Of a DNA stretch of 37,836 nucleotides, positions 23,840 to 32,679 are shown in pieces. Both the position numbers and the translations under genes were made by a program. The notes under the pieces are model-generated. The model saw nothing but the letters and a program-made list of their open reading frames with translations, had not been told where the DNA came from and made no database searches. Each line of letters starts with the position of its first letter. Within the stretch, counting starts at the first letter, position 1. The stretch is from Virgibacillus_P tibetensis (lineage in GTDB: Bacteria; Bacillota; Bacilli; Bacillales; Amphibacillaceae): positions 1 to 37,836 of the forward strand of contig NZ_JARZFX010000022.1 of assembly GCF_036026595.1 (NCBI RefSeq), written 5' to 3'.

Positions 23840-25267
23840 TTGAACACATTTGGTTTATACATGATTGTATTTAGCATCATTCTTATGCTTGGTATTTCTA
23901 TTCTTGGATATTTATTTAGTAAAAGACAAATGAAAGATAATGATTCTTATTTTACGGCTGGTCGTAATATAACCGTTTCCTTTATGACAGCCACTTTCAT
24001 TGCCTATGCAGTTGGCACAGGTTTGGTTTTTTCACCTGCTGAATCAGCTTATTTAGATGGTATGACGGCAATGGTTGGATATGCGCTAGCACTTTCAATT
24101 GCCTACCTAATTTTTATTCCTATTTCTCGTAGAATTAAAGAGCTTCTTCCAGCGGGAAATACAATTGGCGAATACGTTAAGGCTCGTTATGGAAATGTGA
24201 TGTTTATTGTCGTATTGTTTGTCATTATTGTGTATCTGTTCTGTTTGCTTGTTGCGAACTTGATTGGTGCAGGAATTGCCTTTCAATATCTAGGTGGAAT
24301 GCCAATTTGTGTGGGAGTATTAATTATCGGGATTCCAGTGATGATTTACACGACATATGGTGGACTTGGTGCTGCGATTTTTACGAATAGTATTCAAGCT
24401 ATCTTATTAACGCCATTATTATTCGTCGTTGCTTTCTTTGCTTTCCGTAATCTAGGTGGTACGGGTGCTGTGTATGAAGGGGTAGTCGAAAATGCACCAG
24501 AGCTGATGAATATTTTCCACGGACCTGGTGTAGAGTTTGCAATTATGATTATTATTGCAGTTGCTTCAGCTGAATTGTTGAACCAGGCATTGTGGCAACG
24601 TGTTTATTCTGCGAAAGATGTTCAAGTTGTAAAAAGAGGTCTAATCAATGCATCGATTATGACATTCCCGATGGCAATTATTGCTGGTGTTTTTGGTTTA
24701 ATTGCTATTTCGATGGCAATGGATTTACCACACACTTCTATCGGTACGGCACTCGTCGCTCATACGGTATTACCAGAATGGGGATCGATGTTATTCGTAT
24801 TAATTATTGTTCTTGCAACAACGTCAACAGGATCTGACGCTTTAGCGGCATTCTCTTCTACGGCTTCTTTAGATATCGTGAAAAGTCTTATGCCAAACAT
24901 GGATTCTAAAGCTGCAGTAAAAGTTGCACGAATTTCCACGATTATTTTCGCAGTGGCTGCAATGCTCGTAGCATTTCAGGCACCGTCTATTTTACAAATA
25001 CTACTTTTTGCAGACTTAGTTGCAGCAGCTGCAGTAGTTCCAGTAATTGCTGGGTTGTATCATAAGCGAATCAGCGGAAAATTAGCGACAGGAGGAACGA
25101 TATTTGGGTTGATTATAGGGGTTCCACTTTATTTAATGGGACAATATTTAAATAGTTTTATAGTGGCCATCTTGATTTCCTCTCTTATTATTTTTATCGG
25201 TGCGAGGTTCACAAAAACAGGATACAACTTTGATCAATTAAGAGAAACGATTAAAAATCTAGATTAA
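23840..25267 (+). CDS. sodium:solute symporter (SSS family)
   Basis: 475 aa, about 13 transmembrane helices. SSS hallmarks include the N-terminal DSYFTAGRNITVSFMTATFI segment (residues about 34-53), GNTIGEYVKARYG, and STGSDALAAFSSTASLDIVK in the sodium-binding helix 8 region. The start is TTG, 9 bp after GAGGAGGG; no ATG fits. It is followed after 17 bp by a 42-codon gene and then a COG0212 gene. The substrate is not evident; the neighbours suggest a thiamine- or pyrimidine-related compound. Confidence 0.87.
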   Translation: MNTFGLYMIVFSIILMLGISILGYLFSKRQMKDNDSYFTAGRNITVSFMTATFIAYAVGTGLVFSPAESAYLDGMTAMVGYALALSIAYLIFIPISRRIKELLPAGNTIGEYVKARYGNVMFIVVLFVIIVYLFCLLVANLIGAGIAFQYLGGMPICVGVLIIGIPVMIYTTYGGLGAAIFTNSIQAILLTPLLFVVAFFAFRNLGGTGAVYEGVVENAPELMNIFHGPGVEFAIMIIIAVASAELLNQALWQRVYSAKDVQVVKRGLINASIMTFPMAIIAGVFGLIAISMAMDLPHTSIGTALVAHTVLPEWGSMLFVLIIVLATTSTGSDALAAFSSTASLDIVKSLMPNMDSKAAVKVARISTIIFAVAAMLVAFQAPSILQILLFADLVAAAAVVPVIAGLYHKRISGKLATGGTIFGLIIGVPLYLMGQYLNSFIVAILISSLIIFIGARFTKTGYNFDQLRETIKNLD

Positions 25268-25284
25268 GGAAAGGAATGGAATCT

Positions 25285-25413
25285 ATGTATTCTTTAGAAT
25301 TTTTTAATGGACTAATTTGGGTTTCCCTTATTGGATTATTGGTGGTTTTTGGATTTCAGGTTTGGTTTACATTAGCAGATTATAAAAATAATAAGAAAGC
25401 TAAAGGAGAATGA
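25285..25413 (+). CDS. small membrane protein, 42 aa, probable symporter accessory subunit
   Basis: MYSLEFFNGLIWVSLIGLLV begins a peptide with one hydrophobic helix (about residues 9-31) and a basic tail (DYKNNKKAKGE). SD GGAAAGGAA is 10 bp before the ATG. The stop TGA at 25411-25413 overlaps the next gene. Very small hydrophobic partners encoded beside SSS transporters are known in other systems (for example YhdT with PanF); that parallel is inference. It lies in a tight three-gene unit. Confidence 0.75.
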   Translation: MYSLEFFNGLIWVSLIGLLVVFGFQVWFTLADYKNNKKAKGE

Positions 25414-26171
25414 TGATGAACGCAGAACAAGCAAGAGAAAAAATTTGGGCAGAACTTAGAAAAGTAGGGAAGCCAGATACTCGTTTTCATTGGGATTTTG
25501 CCGAATTTATAGCAGATTATGAAGGCAGTAATCAAGGAGCGGAAATTGTTCGCGAACAGAAGGCATATCACCAGGCGTCGGTTGTATTTATTACGCCGGA
25601 TAACAACATGAGGAAATTAAGAGAGTACACGTTAAAAGATAAGAAGGCATTGATTATGACAACATACGGAATTAACCGTGGTTTCCAAATTGTTCGCCCT
25701 GGGGATGTACCTGAGGGTAAGGAAGAATTCGCTTCCACATTAGACGGGATTGAGCTTTTTCTAACTCCAATCACGTTAAAGGAAATTAAAGATGAGTTCA
25801 ATCATATTCCACTTCTTTTCACTGGAGCTTCTGCAATGAAACCAAATGGACTTCGTTTTGGTAAGGGGCATGGCTACTTTGATTTGGAGTGGGGAATGAT
25901 GTGGGAAATGGGAATCGTTAGTACAAAATCTATTGTTTTTGGTCTTGGTCATGACTGCCAAATTGTAGATGCAGAGATTGACCCAGAGGAATATGATACC
26001 GTTGTTGATTATATCGTGACACCAACTCGCCTGCTAAAAACAGAGAATAACCATCCTAAACCAGCATTAGGAATCATTTGGGATAAGCTAGAAGCTGGAA
26101 TGTTTGAAAATATTCCTCCATTGCAAGAAGTTTATCGGTTGAAGGGGAAATATGGACGACGCGCGCTCTGA
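25413..26171 (+). CDS. 5-formyltetrahydrofolate cyclo-ligase-like protein (COG0212)
   Basis: 252 aa. The C-terminal half has the family signature FTGASAMKPNGLRFGKGHGY (about residues 137-156) and VDYIVTPTRLL; the N-terminal half is longer than in true 5-FCL (about 190 aa). I choose the ATG at 25413, 5 bp from AAAGGAG, over the one at 25410. COG0212 paralogues have been linked by comparative genomics to thiamine metabolism instead of folate. Here the protein is coupled to a transporter, which supports a salvage role. Not a housekeeping 5-FCL. Confidence 0.82.
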   Translation: MMNAEQAREKIWAELRKVGKPDTRFHWDFAEFIADYEGSNQGAEIVREQKAYHQASVVFITPDNNMRKLREYTLKDKKALIMTTYGINRGFQIVRPGDVPEGKEEFASTLDGIELFLTPITLKEIKDEFNHIPLLFTGASAMKPNGLRFGKGHGYFDLEWGMMWEMGIVSTKSIVFGLGHDCQIVDAEIDPEEYDTVVDYIVTPTRLLKTENNHPKPALGIIWDKLEAGMFENIPPLQEVYRLKGKYGRRAL

Positions 26172-26304
26172 TTTCGTGAGGTATAGTTAGGGGAATAAAC
26201 ATGAATAAAGGAATTATACGGAAGAAGCTATATAATAACTGCCTGTAAGGGTTTTGAGTTTGCAGTAGATGTTACAATGAAAAATCTCTTTTAACACTAC
26301 GTAT

Positions 26305-26580
26305 AAACAAAATGCTAACATTTTGCTAACGTATTCCCATGTAAAACAATAAATTAACGTTAAATATGTTAGATCCTAGATTCCTTAAAACCTTGATATC
26401 TTGAACACTTTTTACCTATCGTTAAAGAGATTACACACTCTCATCTTACTGGCGGTATGATGTAAGTTGCCCTCTAAACCTTGATGTATATGGGTTTGTG
26501 TAAGTGAAAAGTCATTTGGCTAACATTTGGTACATTATTATAGGCTTCTCATCAGTTGACCAAACTTTTGAGAAGCCTCT
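26305..26580. repeat. attachment-site repeat, copy 4 (right end of island 3)
   Basis: Left arms GCTAACATTTTGCTAAC at 26314-26330, ACGTTAAATATGTTA and CGTTAAAGAGATTA-type repeats, core GGCGGTATGATGTAA at 26451-26465 (one change from groEL), arm GCTAAC at 26519-26524, and hairpin AGGCTTCTCA/TGAGAAGCCT at 26542-26578 followed by CTTTTTT. The left half aligns with copy 2 over about 150 bp, with arm-to-core distances of 134 and 133 bp. Confidence 0.85.
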
Positions 26581-26735
26581 TTTTTCAATTCTTTTTTAAC
26601 ATGGAGATAAATATTTCTTGTTGTTCTTTCTTCTGTGTGACCTGATCTATCCATTATTTCTTCAAGACTGACTTTTACTTCTGCAAGTAAAGAGGTATGA
26701 GTATGTCTAAGCGAGTGAGGAGTTAGTTATTGGAA
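26538..26735 (-). pseudogene. tyrosine integrase, C-terminal fragment (fourth element)
   Basis: The best preserved copy. The minus strand reads LTPHSLRHTHTSLLAEVKVS, LEEIMDRSGHTEERTTRNIY, LHVKKELKKEASQKFGQLMR, SL and stop. It has box II HxLRH, the GH motif and the catalytic Tyr (NIYLHV). Everything upstream of the box II helix is missing at about 26735, so it is a truncated, inactive gene. The stop codon and the last 12 codons overlap the conserved hairpin. Confidence 0.85.
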
Positions 26736-26771
26736 CGGTGAGAATAGAAAATTTATACTTGGCACATTTGC

Positions 26772-27114
26772 CGTCAAGTTACATATGAGAGAATCAAGCG
26801 AGTCACAGAAATGGATAATTATGAAGAAAGCCTGAAATACTTCAAAGTCGATTCAATTCCTATTGAAAGCCGATTTTATTACGAATATGCGGATGACTTA
26901 CTTTGTCATGTAAGAGAAATTGACTTCTCAGAATTGCAATTGTCTTAACAGACGAAGAATTGGAATCGTTTGTAGCGACCTCAAAGAACAACAACCCTAT
27001 TTGTAAAGTAGTTTATCTCGATCATTATGTGCTTTTAATGAACAACAAGAATTTTTCAAGAAACATAGTATTCAAGTAAATGTAATACAAGGTTATAACG
27101 AGTTGAGGGGTTGA
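26772..27114 (+). pseudogene. unrecognised gene with several frameshifts
   Basis: Plus-strand pieces in successive frames: RIKRVTEMDNYEESLKYFKV, DSIPIESRFYYEYADDLLCH and VREIDFSELQ; then LTDEELESFVATSKNNNPIC and KVVYLDHYVLLMNN; then QEFFKKHSIQVNVIQGYNEL and RG with a stop. Together they read as one decayed protein of at least 110 aa. I do not recognise it. It lies just inside the fourth element. Confidence 0.5.
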
Positions 27115-27214
27115 AAATTATGATACAATTGTCTGATTTTCAGTTGCAAGCAAGCTTCCTTTATAAGAGGGCACTCTCAATTCTTGGATAATTCCCTGCT
27201 ACTATGTAATTTTC

Positions 27215-27805
27215 TTACCTCGATATTCCGTGTATTACCATCTCCATTGCTACATCCAATACTTCCTTAGGGACCTCTTCTTCTTCCAAATAAACCCATC
27301 TCATCCCGAGAAACTGACCGATGCCCATTAAACTATAAGCCAATGCTTCGTGATTTAGTAACTTAAATTCACCTGTTTTATCAGCTTCTTTTATAGCTCT
27401 AATATAACCAGTTGCTAATTTCTCGTAGTACCAGCGATATAAATCCTTATCAACAATAACTGCCTGCAGAACAATGCTGTATAAGTTTCGGTTTTCAGCT
27501 ACCCACTCAAAAAATGCTTCAAAACCTCTCCGATGCAAATCGACCTGTGGAGATTTTTCGATCGCTTGTTTAATAAAAAGGCGTAGATCGCGACTCATTT
27601 GCTGAACTAGTTCATCATAAATTGCCTTTTTTGAAGGAAAATACTTATAGAACGTCCCTTGTGCAACATTTGCTCCTTGGGTAATCTCGACAATTGACGC
27701 TTCAAAATACCCCCTCGTACCAAAAACCTCTTCAGCTGCTATTAATAGTTTTCTTCGTGTGTTTAAACCTTTTTTCGTTAATTTTTTATCAGTTTTTAGT
27801 GACAA
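27215..27805 (-). CDS. TetR/AcrR-family transcriptional regulator
   Basis: 196 aa. The N-terminal HTH is RRKLLIAAEEVFGTRGYFEA then SIVEITQGANVAQGTFYKYF (about residues 17-56), the canonical TetR DNA-binding domain. The C-terminal half is helical and ends in VAMEMVIHGISR. The start is taken as the TTG at 27805, 5 bp after AGAGGTGA; the GTG three codons earlier overlaps that SD. No obvious partner gene is beside it. Two decayed TetR copies lie immediately upstream. Confidence 0.87.
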   Translation of the reverse strand: MSLKTDKKLTKKGLNTRRKLLIAAEEVFGTRGYFEASIVEITQGANVAQGTFYKYFPSKKAIYDELVQQMSRDLRLFIKQAIEKSPQVDLHRRGFEAFFEWVAENRNLYSIVLQAVIVDKDLYRWYYEKLATGYIRAIKEADKTGEFKLLNHEALAYSLMGIGQFLGMRWVYLEEEEVPKEVLDVAMEMVIHGISR

Positions 27806-27897
27806 GTGAATCACCTCTAATTTAATTTTATTTTGACCATTCCAAGATGTAACTGGATAAATGAGATAATGAAATTGTGAAAACTAAACCTACATCT

Positions 27898-28056
27898 TCA
27901 CAAGAAATTACCTACTCTCATGAAACTATAAGCAATGGTTTCAAGATCTAATGACTTAAATTCACCTGTTAAATTGGCCTCTTTAACGATTTTACATATT
28001 CAAATGCTAGTTTCTCATAATACCAGTGATACAATTTTACATCAACAGGGGCATAA
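27898..28056 (-). pseudogene. TetR regulator, ligand-domain remnant
   Basis: The minus strand reads VDVKLYHWYYEKLAFEYVK, a frameshift, then IVKEANLTGEFKSLDLETIA and YSFMRVGNFL with a stop. It aligns with residues about 115-170 of the intact TetR at 27215-27805 (VDKDLYRWYYEKLATGYIRA...). It is therefore a broken paralogue lying head-to-tail behind it. Confidence 0.75.
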
Positions 28057-28297
28057 AGTACCCCTCTTTCTATATGTATGAGATCCAGTATGAAAGGGAA
28101 GTTTGATTTATCATATCATAATTGGAAGTGCTTACAAATATAGAGGGTAAAAATTACTGCCCACAAATGATGGACACAGACTCGGAGAAAAACTATGTTG
28201 AAACTTTTTAAAAAATTTAGTATAATCAAAAAAGAGAAAAGTGAATCACCTGTCATAAGTAGCAAGCGACACAAATTAGATATCAAAGAAAGGGATG

Positions 28298-28451
28298 ATG
28301 ACAAGACAAAAATTATTGGCAGCAGCAGAGGTGAATTTTGGGAAAAGGTAATTTTGACAAGTCCATCGTTGGAATTACTTTGAAATCAGGTCTTCCACAA
28401 GGAACATTTTATAACCAAATTATCGAAAATTTAAAAAATCCGGAGCGATGA
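28298..28451 (+). pseudogene. TetR regulator, N-terminal HTH remnant
   Basis: The plus strand reads MTRQKLLAAAEVNFGK, a frameshift, then GNFDKSIVGITLKSGLPQGT and FYNQIIENLKNPER with a stop. The helix-turn-helix LxxGLPQGTFYxxI is clear. It is on the opposite strand to the other two TetR sequences and carries only the DNA-binding part. The 200 bp before the NHL gene (28456-28660) show nothing else. Confidence 0.7.
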
Positions 28452-28660
28452 ACCTGCAAAAGAATTGCCTGGTTAGTCATTCCGTTATAGTAAACCTAAG
28501 GATATCCATCCCTAAAATAATTATCTATTAGATTCGATGATATCCCTGTCGCTTTTTGGAAGCCGTATTCTTTAACTACCTGGAAAGTACCCCTTGATTA
28601 AATGACAGAATTATAGCGACGGTTATTAAATAAAATAACGTTCAATACAAAGGAGGAAAC

Positions 28661-30517
28661 ATGATTAATCAAAGCGTTAAAAGGTTTGGAAAAACATTGC
28701 CATTAATTTTAATCGCATTTTTACTATTTAGTGGATCAGTTAGTGCTCAATCGGTTGTTGATATTTGGGGAAAGGCTAATGAAGGAACGGAGGTAATTTT
28801 TAATTCCCCGGTAGCGATGGCGAAGGACGCAAGTGGAAATATTTATGTAGCTGATATGAGTAATCATAGGATTGTCAAGATGGATCAAGACGGAAACGTC
28901 ATTAAAAAGTTCGGAAGGCTAGGTAGCGGGAATGGGGAATTTAATACGCCTTTTGGGGTAGCGATTGACAACGATGGAAATATTTTAGTTGGCGATACGG
29001 CAAATAATCGAATCCAAAAGTTTGATTCTAATTTTAATTTTATTACGGCTTGGGGATCCCATGGTTCAGGAAATGGCCAGTTTGGTCTAGCTAGAGAAAT
29101 CGCCATTGATAGTCAAAATCGCTATCATGTTACCGATGAATTTAATGATCGTATTCAAGTGTTTGATCAAAGTGGAACCTACTTGTATCAATATGGTAGT
29201 CGAGGAACGGCAAATGCCCAATTTCGCTTACCTCAGGGAATTTCGATAAAACAAGATGCAACTGGTGATAAAGTATATGTTGCCGACACTTACAACCATC
29301 GTGTGCAAATTTTAGACGTAAATGGGAATTATCTTGGACAAATTGGCACAACTGGTCAAAGTGGAGATAGTGGAAGCCGATTTTTTTATCCTAGAGGTGT
29401 CAACTTAGACACAAACGGGGATGTCTATGTTGTTGATACAACAAATCATAAAATTAAGAAATATAATAGCAACCACCAATATCAATATTCGACAGACATA
29501 GGTATTTATAATTTAGAGCCTGCTTTTCCTTCCCAAGTATTGCCGCTTGGAAATGGGGACTTTATCGTTTCTGATACAGGTAATAGTCGATTAGTTAAAT
29601 TTAGAGGCTATTCCACCTATGCTTCTGTTCATTCCTATTTAGGAAATTTACGGAATGCTGATGGCGTGTTTTCGGAGCCTGTAGGAATCGCGGTTGACAA
29701 TAACGACCACGTTTATATTACGGATACGTTTAACCATCGAGTGCAAAAATTTGATAACAGTGGAACCCTCTTAGGTAAATGGGGTGGCAACAGCGGAAAT
29801 GGTGGCCCAACTGCATACGGGACTAACTATTGGCAGTTTATCGCTCCTAAGCAGATAACATATAACGGGAAATACAATGAGATCGTCATTGCCGATACAG
29901 GAAATTCCCGAATCCAAGTATTTAGTCAAAACGGCTCATGGTTATTTAACTTTGGTTATTATAATTTAAGCTTTCCAATGGGGGTAACGACAACGAGCGA
30001 CGGCTATTATTATGTGGCCGACACCGGGAATAATCGAGTCGTAATGTTTAATCCATTTGGCTATTTTGTAAGAAGCTGGGGCACAGAAGGATTAGGAAAT
30101 GGCCAGTTTAGACAACCAACATTTATCACAGTGGACTCTCAAGATAATCTTTACGTTGTTGATAGATACAATAGTCGAATCCAAAAGTTTGATGAATCAG
30201 GCAACTTTATTACTAAGTGGGGGACGAATGGTGGGAACCCACAAATTGATCCGTTAGACAATTGGGGTGAAGGAAACGGAGACCTATTCCTCCCAATTGG
30301 CATTGCTGTTGATCAAAACGATAATGTTTATGTCGCAGACTCATCAAATAATCGCGTACAAAAGTTTAGTTCAAATGGAACATATTTAGATACGATTGGG
30401 CAATTTGGTGGAGAAGATCATAATTTCTTTTCTCCTCAAGGAATTGCTGTAGGGGCAAATGGTGACATTTATATTGCTGATACGTTATTGAATCGAGTTG
30501 TTAAATTCAGACCATAA
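28661..30517 (+). CDS. secreted NHL-repeat beta-propeller protein
   Basis: 618 aa. Residues 1-30 are a Sec signal peptide (KRFGKTLPLILIAFLLFSGS with likely cleavage after VSA). The rest is 12 NHL repeats of 40-60 residues, each of the form P-x-G-I-A-V-D-x-x-G-x-(V/I)-Y-V-A-D-T-x-N-x-R-(V/I)-Q-K-F. Twelve blades would make two six-bladed propellers. There is no membrane anchor or sortase motif. SD AAAGGAGG is 6 bp before the ATG. Such proteins bind ligands or act as scaffolds or lyases; no catalytic residues can be assigned. Single-gene transcript, no partner seen. Confidence 0.88.
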   Translation: MINQSVKRFGKTLPLILIAFLLFSGSVSAQSVVDIWGKANEGTEVIFNSPVAMAKDASGNIYVADMSNHRIVKMDQDGNVIKKFGRLGSGNGEFNTPFGVAIDNDGNILVGDTANNRIQKFDSNFNFITAWGSHGSGNGQFGLAREIAIDSQNRYHVTDEFNDRIQVFDQSGTYLYQYGSRGTANAQFRLPQGISIKQDATGDKVYVADTYNHRVQILDVNGNYLGQIGTTGQSGDSGSRFFYPRGVNLDTNGDVYVVDTTNHKIKKYNSNHQYQYSTDIGIYNLEPAFPSQVLPLGNGDFIVSDTGNSRLVKFRGYSTYASVHSYLGNLRNADGVFSEPVGIAVDNNDHVYITDTFNHRVQKFDNSGTLLGKWGGNSGNGGPTAYGTNYWQFIAPKQITYNGKYNEIVIADTGNSRIQVFSQNGSWLFNFGYYNLSFPMGVTTTSDGYYYVADTGNNRVVMFNPFGYFVRSWGTEGLGNGQFRQPTFITVDSQDNLYVVDRYNSRIQKFDESGNFITKWGTNGGNPQIDPLDNWGEGNGDLFLPIGIAVDQNDNVYVADSSNNRVQKFSSNGTYLDTIGQFGGEDHNFFSPQGIAVGANGDIYIADTLLNRVVKFRP

Positions 30518-30732
30518 CCATTCCTTTTGTCCAAGTGACATTATTTTGTCAGACACTATTAGGAGTGTAAAATGCCGGTTCAACTAAGCAATGGGGAAGG
30601 GGGCAGATGATCTTGTGAAGGGTCCATTATTAAATCAATCTCCTGCACTCGTACCTACGAGATTTTCGGATAATAAATATAATGTAATACAATATACCAT
30701 ATTTTAAAATCATTTTTATTGGAGGAGTTGAC

Positions 30733-32322
30733 ATGTACGTACCTTTATTATTGACAGATTTTTTAGATCGAGCCGTGAAGCTGTATGGAGATAAGACGGC
30801 AGTTATTGATGATGAAAAGGTTGTTACTTATTTCGAACTGAATGAAAGAGTAAACAGGCTTTCTCATGGGCTTCAAGAACTGGGTATCGAAAAAGGTGAC
30901 AAGGTTGCTATTTTGGCACCGAATACGTTGGAAATGCTAGAAGGGTTCTACGGAGCATTTCAATTGGGAGCCGTTACCGTCCCGCTAAATATTAGGTTGA
31001 AACCAAATGATTATTTGTTTATATTAAACCACAGTGAAACCAAAGTATTATTAGTGGACTATGAATTGTACGGTCTTATCGACCCGGTCCGAGATCAGTT
31101 AAATGTGGAACAAATCATTATCCACGGGGGCAGCAAGATCAAATTTGAAGAAAACGATCTCGACTACGATGAGTGGCTGACTAAATATCCAGCAAAGCCG
31201 TTTGATCGTGCAGAAATAGACGAAACAGATATGGCAAGCCTGCTTTACACAAGCGGCACGACAGGAGACCCGAAAGGTGTGATGCTCACTCATCGAAACA
31301 ATTATCTGCAAGCTCTTCAAGTGATGCATCATTTACGGGTGAGTGATCAAGATGTGCTGCTTCATGTTTTGCCAATGTTTCACGTTAATGGTTGGGGCTC
31401 GATATTTTATTACACAGGCAATGGTGCTACCCAGGTCATGTTAAGAAAAACCCGTCCCAATATCATTTTTGAGAAGCTACAAAAGCATGGAGTAACGATT
31501 ATGCATATGGCCCCTACCGTACTGAATTCACTGCTCCAATATTATGATGAAAATAAACTGAATGTAAATCAAAATGTAAGGGTTGTCATTGGCGGTTCTG
31601 CACCACCTGTTACATTTATAGCTAAAGTGGAGGAAGAAATGGGCTGGGAATTCATACAGGTTTATGGAATGACAGAAACGTCCCCGCTGACCTTAACATC
31701 CATTATCCGCGCCCAGCATTTGGATGAGCCTAAAGAAGTACAATACCGGATGAAATCAAAGGCGGGCTATCAAATGAGCTTAACCGAAGTGAAAGTGGTC
31801 AATGAACAAGATGAAGAAGTGGCGCCTAACGGTCAGGAAATCGGAGAACTTGTAATTCGGAGCAACGGTGTGATGGAAGGCTATTGGAAAAATGATAAGG
31901 CGACAAATGAAGTCATCAGGAATGGCTGGTTTCATACAGGAGATATGGGAGTCGTCGACAGTGACGGAAATATCGAAATTGTCGACAGGAAAAAAGATGT
32001 TATTATCAGCGGTGGAGAAAATATTTCGTCCATTGAGGTGGAAAATATCCTGTATGAGCATCCAGCTGTAGTGGAAGCTGCCGCGATTTCCATCCCTCAC
32101 GAAAAATGGGGAGAGACCCCGCATGCCGTTGTGGCTGTCCGCGATGGAGAAACGGTAACGGAAGAGGAAATCATTGCTTTTGCAAGAGAACGGCTCGCCC
32201 ACTATAAAGCCCCAACATCTGTCAGCTTTGTAGAAGAACTTCCAAAAACAGGTTCAGGCAAAATACAAAAGGCACATTTGCGAAACGAATTTTGGAAAAA
32301 CAAGAACAAAATGGTTAATTAA
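30733..32322 (+). CDS. acyl-CoA synthetase (AMP-forming), FadD-like
   Basis: 529 aa ANL-superfamily ligase. The P-loop motif is LLYTSGTTGDPKGVMLTH (about residues 171-188), then QVYGMTETSP, GWFHTGDMGVVDSDGNIEIV, DRKKDVIISGGENISSIEVE and the C-terminal KTGSGKIQK with the catalytic Lys. It activates a carboxylic acid, probably a medium- or long-chain fatty acid, to its CoA ester. SD TGGAGGAG is 7 bp before the ATG. The gene looks richer in G+C than its flanks, which may point to separate acquisition. The 215 bp before it contain no gene. Confidence 0.88.
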   Translation: MYVPLLLTDFLDRAVKLYGDKTAVIDDEKVVTYFELNERVNRLSHGLQELGIEKGDKVAILAPNTLEMLEGFYGAFQLGAVTVPLNIRLKPNDYLFILNHSETKVLLVDYELYGLIDPVRDQLNVEQIIIHGGSKIKFEENDLDYDEWLTKYPAKPFDRAEIDETDMASLLYTSGTTGDPKGVMLTHRNNYLQALQVMHHLRVSDQDVLLHVLPMFHVNGWGSIFYYTGNGATQVMLRKTRPNIIFEKLQKHGVTIMHMAPTVLNSLLQYYDENKLNVNQNVRVVIGGSAPPVTFIAKVEEEMGWEFIQVYGMTETSPLTLTSIIRAQHLDEPKEVQYRMKSKAGYQMSLTEVKVVNEQDEEVAPNGQEIGELVIRSNGVMEGYWKNDKATNEVIRNGWFHTGDMGVVDSDGNIEIVDRKKDVIISGGENISSIEVENILYEHPAVVEAAAISIPHEKWGETPHAVVAVRDGETVTEEEIIAFARERLAHYKAPTSVSFVEELPKTGSGKIQKAHLRNEFWKNKNKMVN

Positions 32323-32679
32323 GAAGGTAAGTGGGGCAATGGGATTCAATTACATCGCTTCAATCATAAATAAGCCACTAGTTGTGTCCTTGACTAGCGG
32401 AAATCTTTGAAATGCTCATACTGCTCATAGTAATTTTTGCACATATTTAAGATTATTTATTTATTTGAGAAGGAAGTGCGCTACCCTATTTTAAGCCCTA
32501 TTAAGAACTAGATATTCTAGATGGCACAGTTTAGAAAGGGAGTTTTAAACGCTCCTGGTCCAAGTGGATACGGTTAAAAAAGTGATTATTTGGAAAAGGG
32601 TAATGAGAAAAGCCTCCTACCCAATGATCAAAAACATGCTCATAATATAGCATACGCTGATTATCACTTACAATCTAAA

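Noticed and set aside
23600..23840. TPP riboswitch before the symporter/COG0212 unit
   Set aside because: The conserved CTGAGA and ACCTGATCTGGATAATGC blocks are absent; only a simple hairpin is present.
12241..27214. CRISPR array or phage defence cassette in the accessory region
   Set aside because: The direct repeats are four large att-type copies several kb apart, with no evenly spaced short repeats, and no nuclease, helicase or reverse transcriptase gene is present.
28195..28383. 62-codon basic frame before the NHL gene
   Set aside because: Its second half overlaps the TetR HTH remnant in a different frame, so it is most likely fortuitous.
32522..32576. Short frame MAQFRKGVLNAPGPSGYG
   Set aside because: Only 18 codons with no SD and no flanking homology; not enough to call a gene or a remnant.
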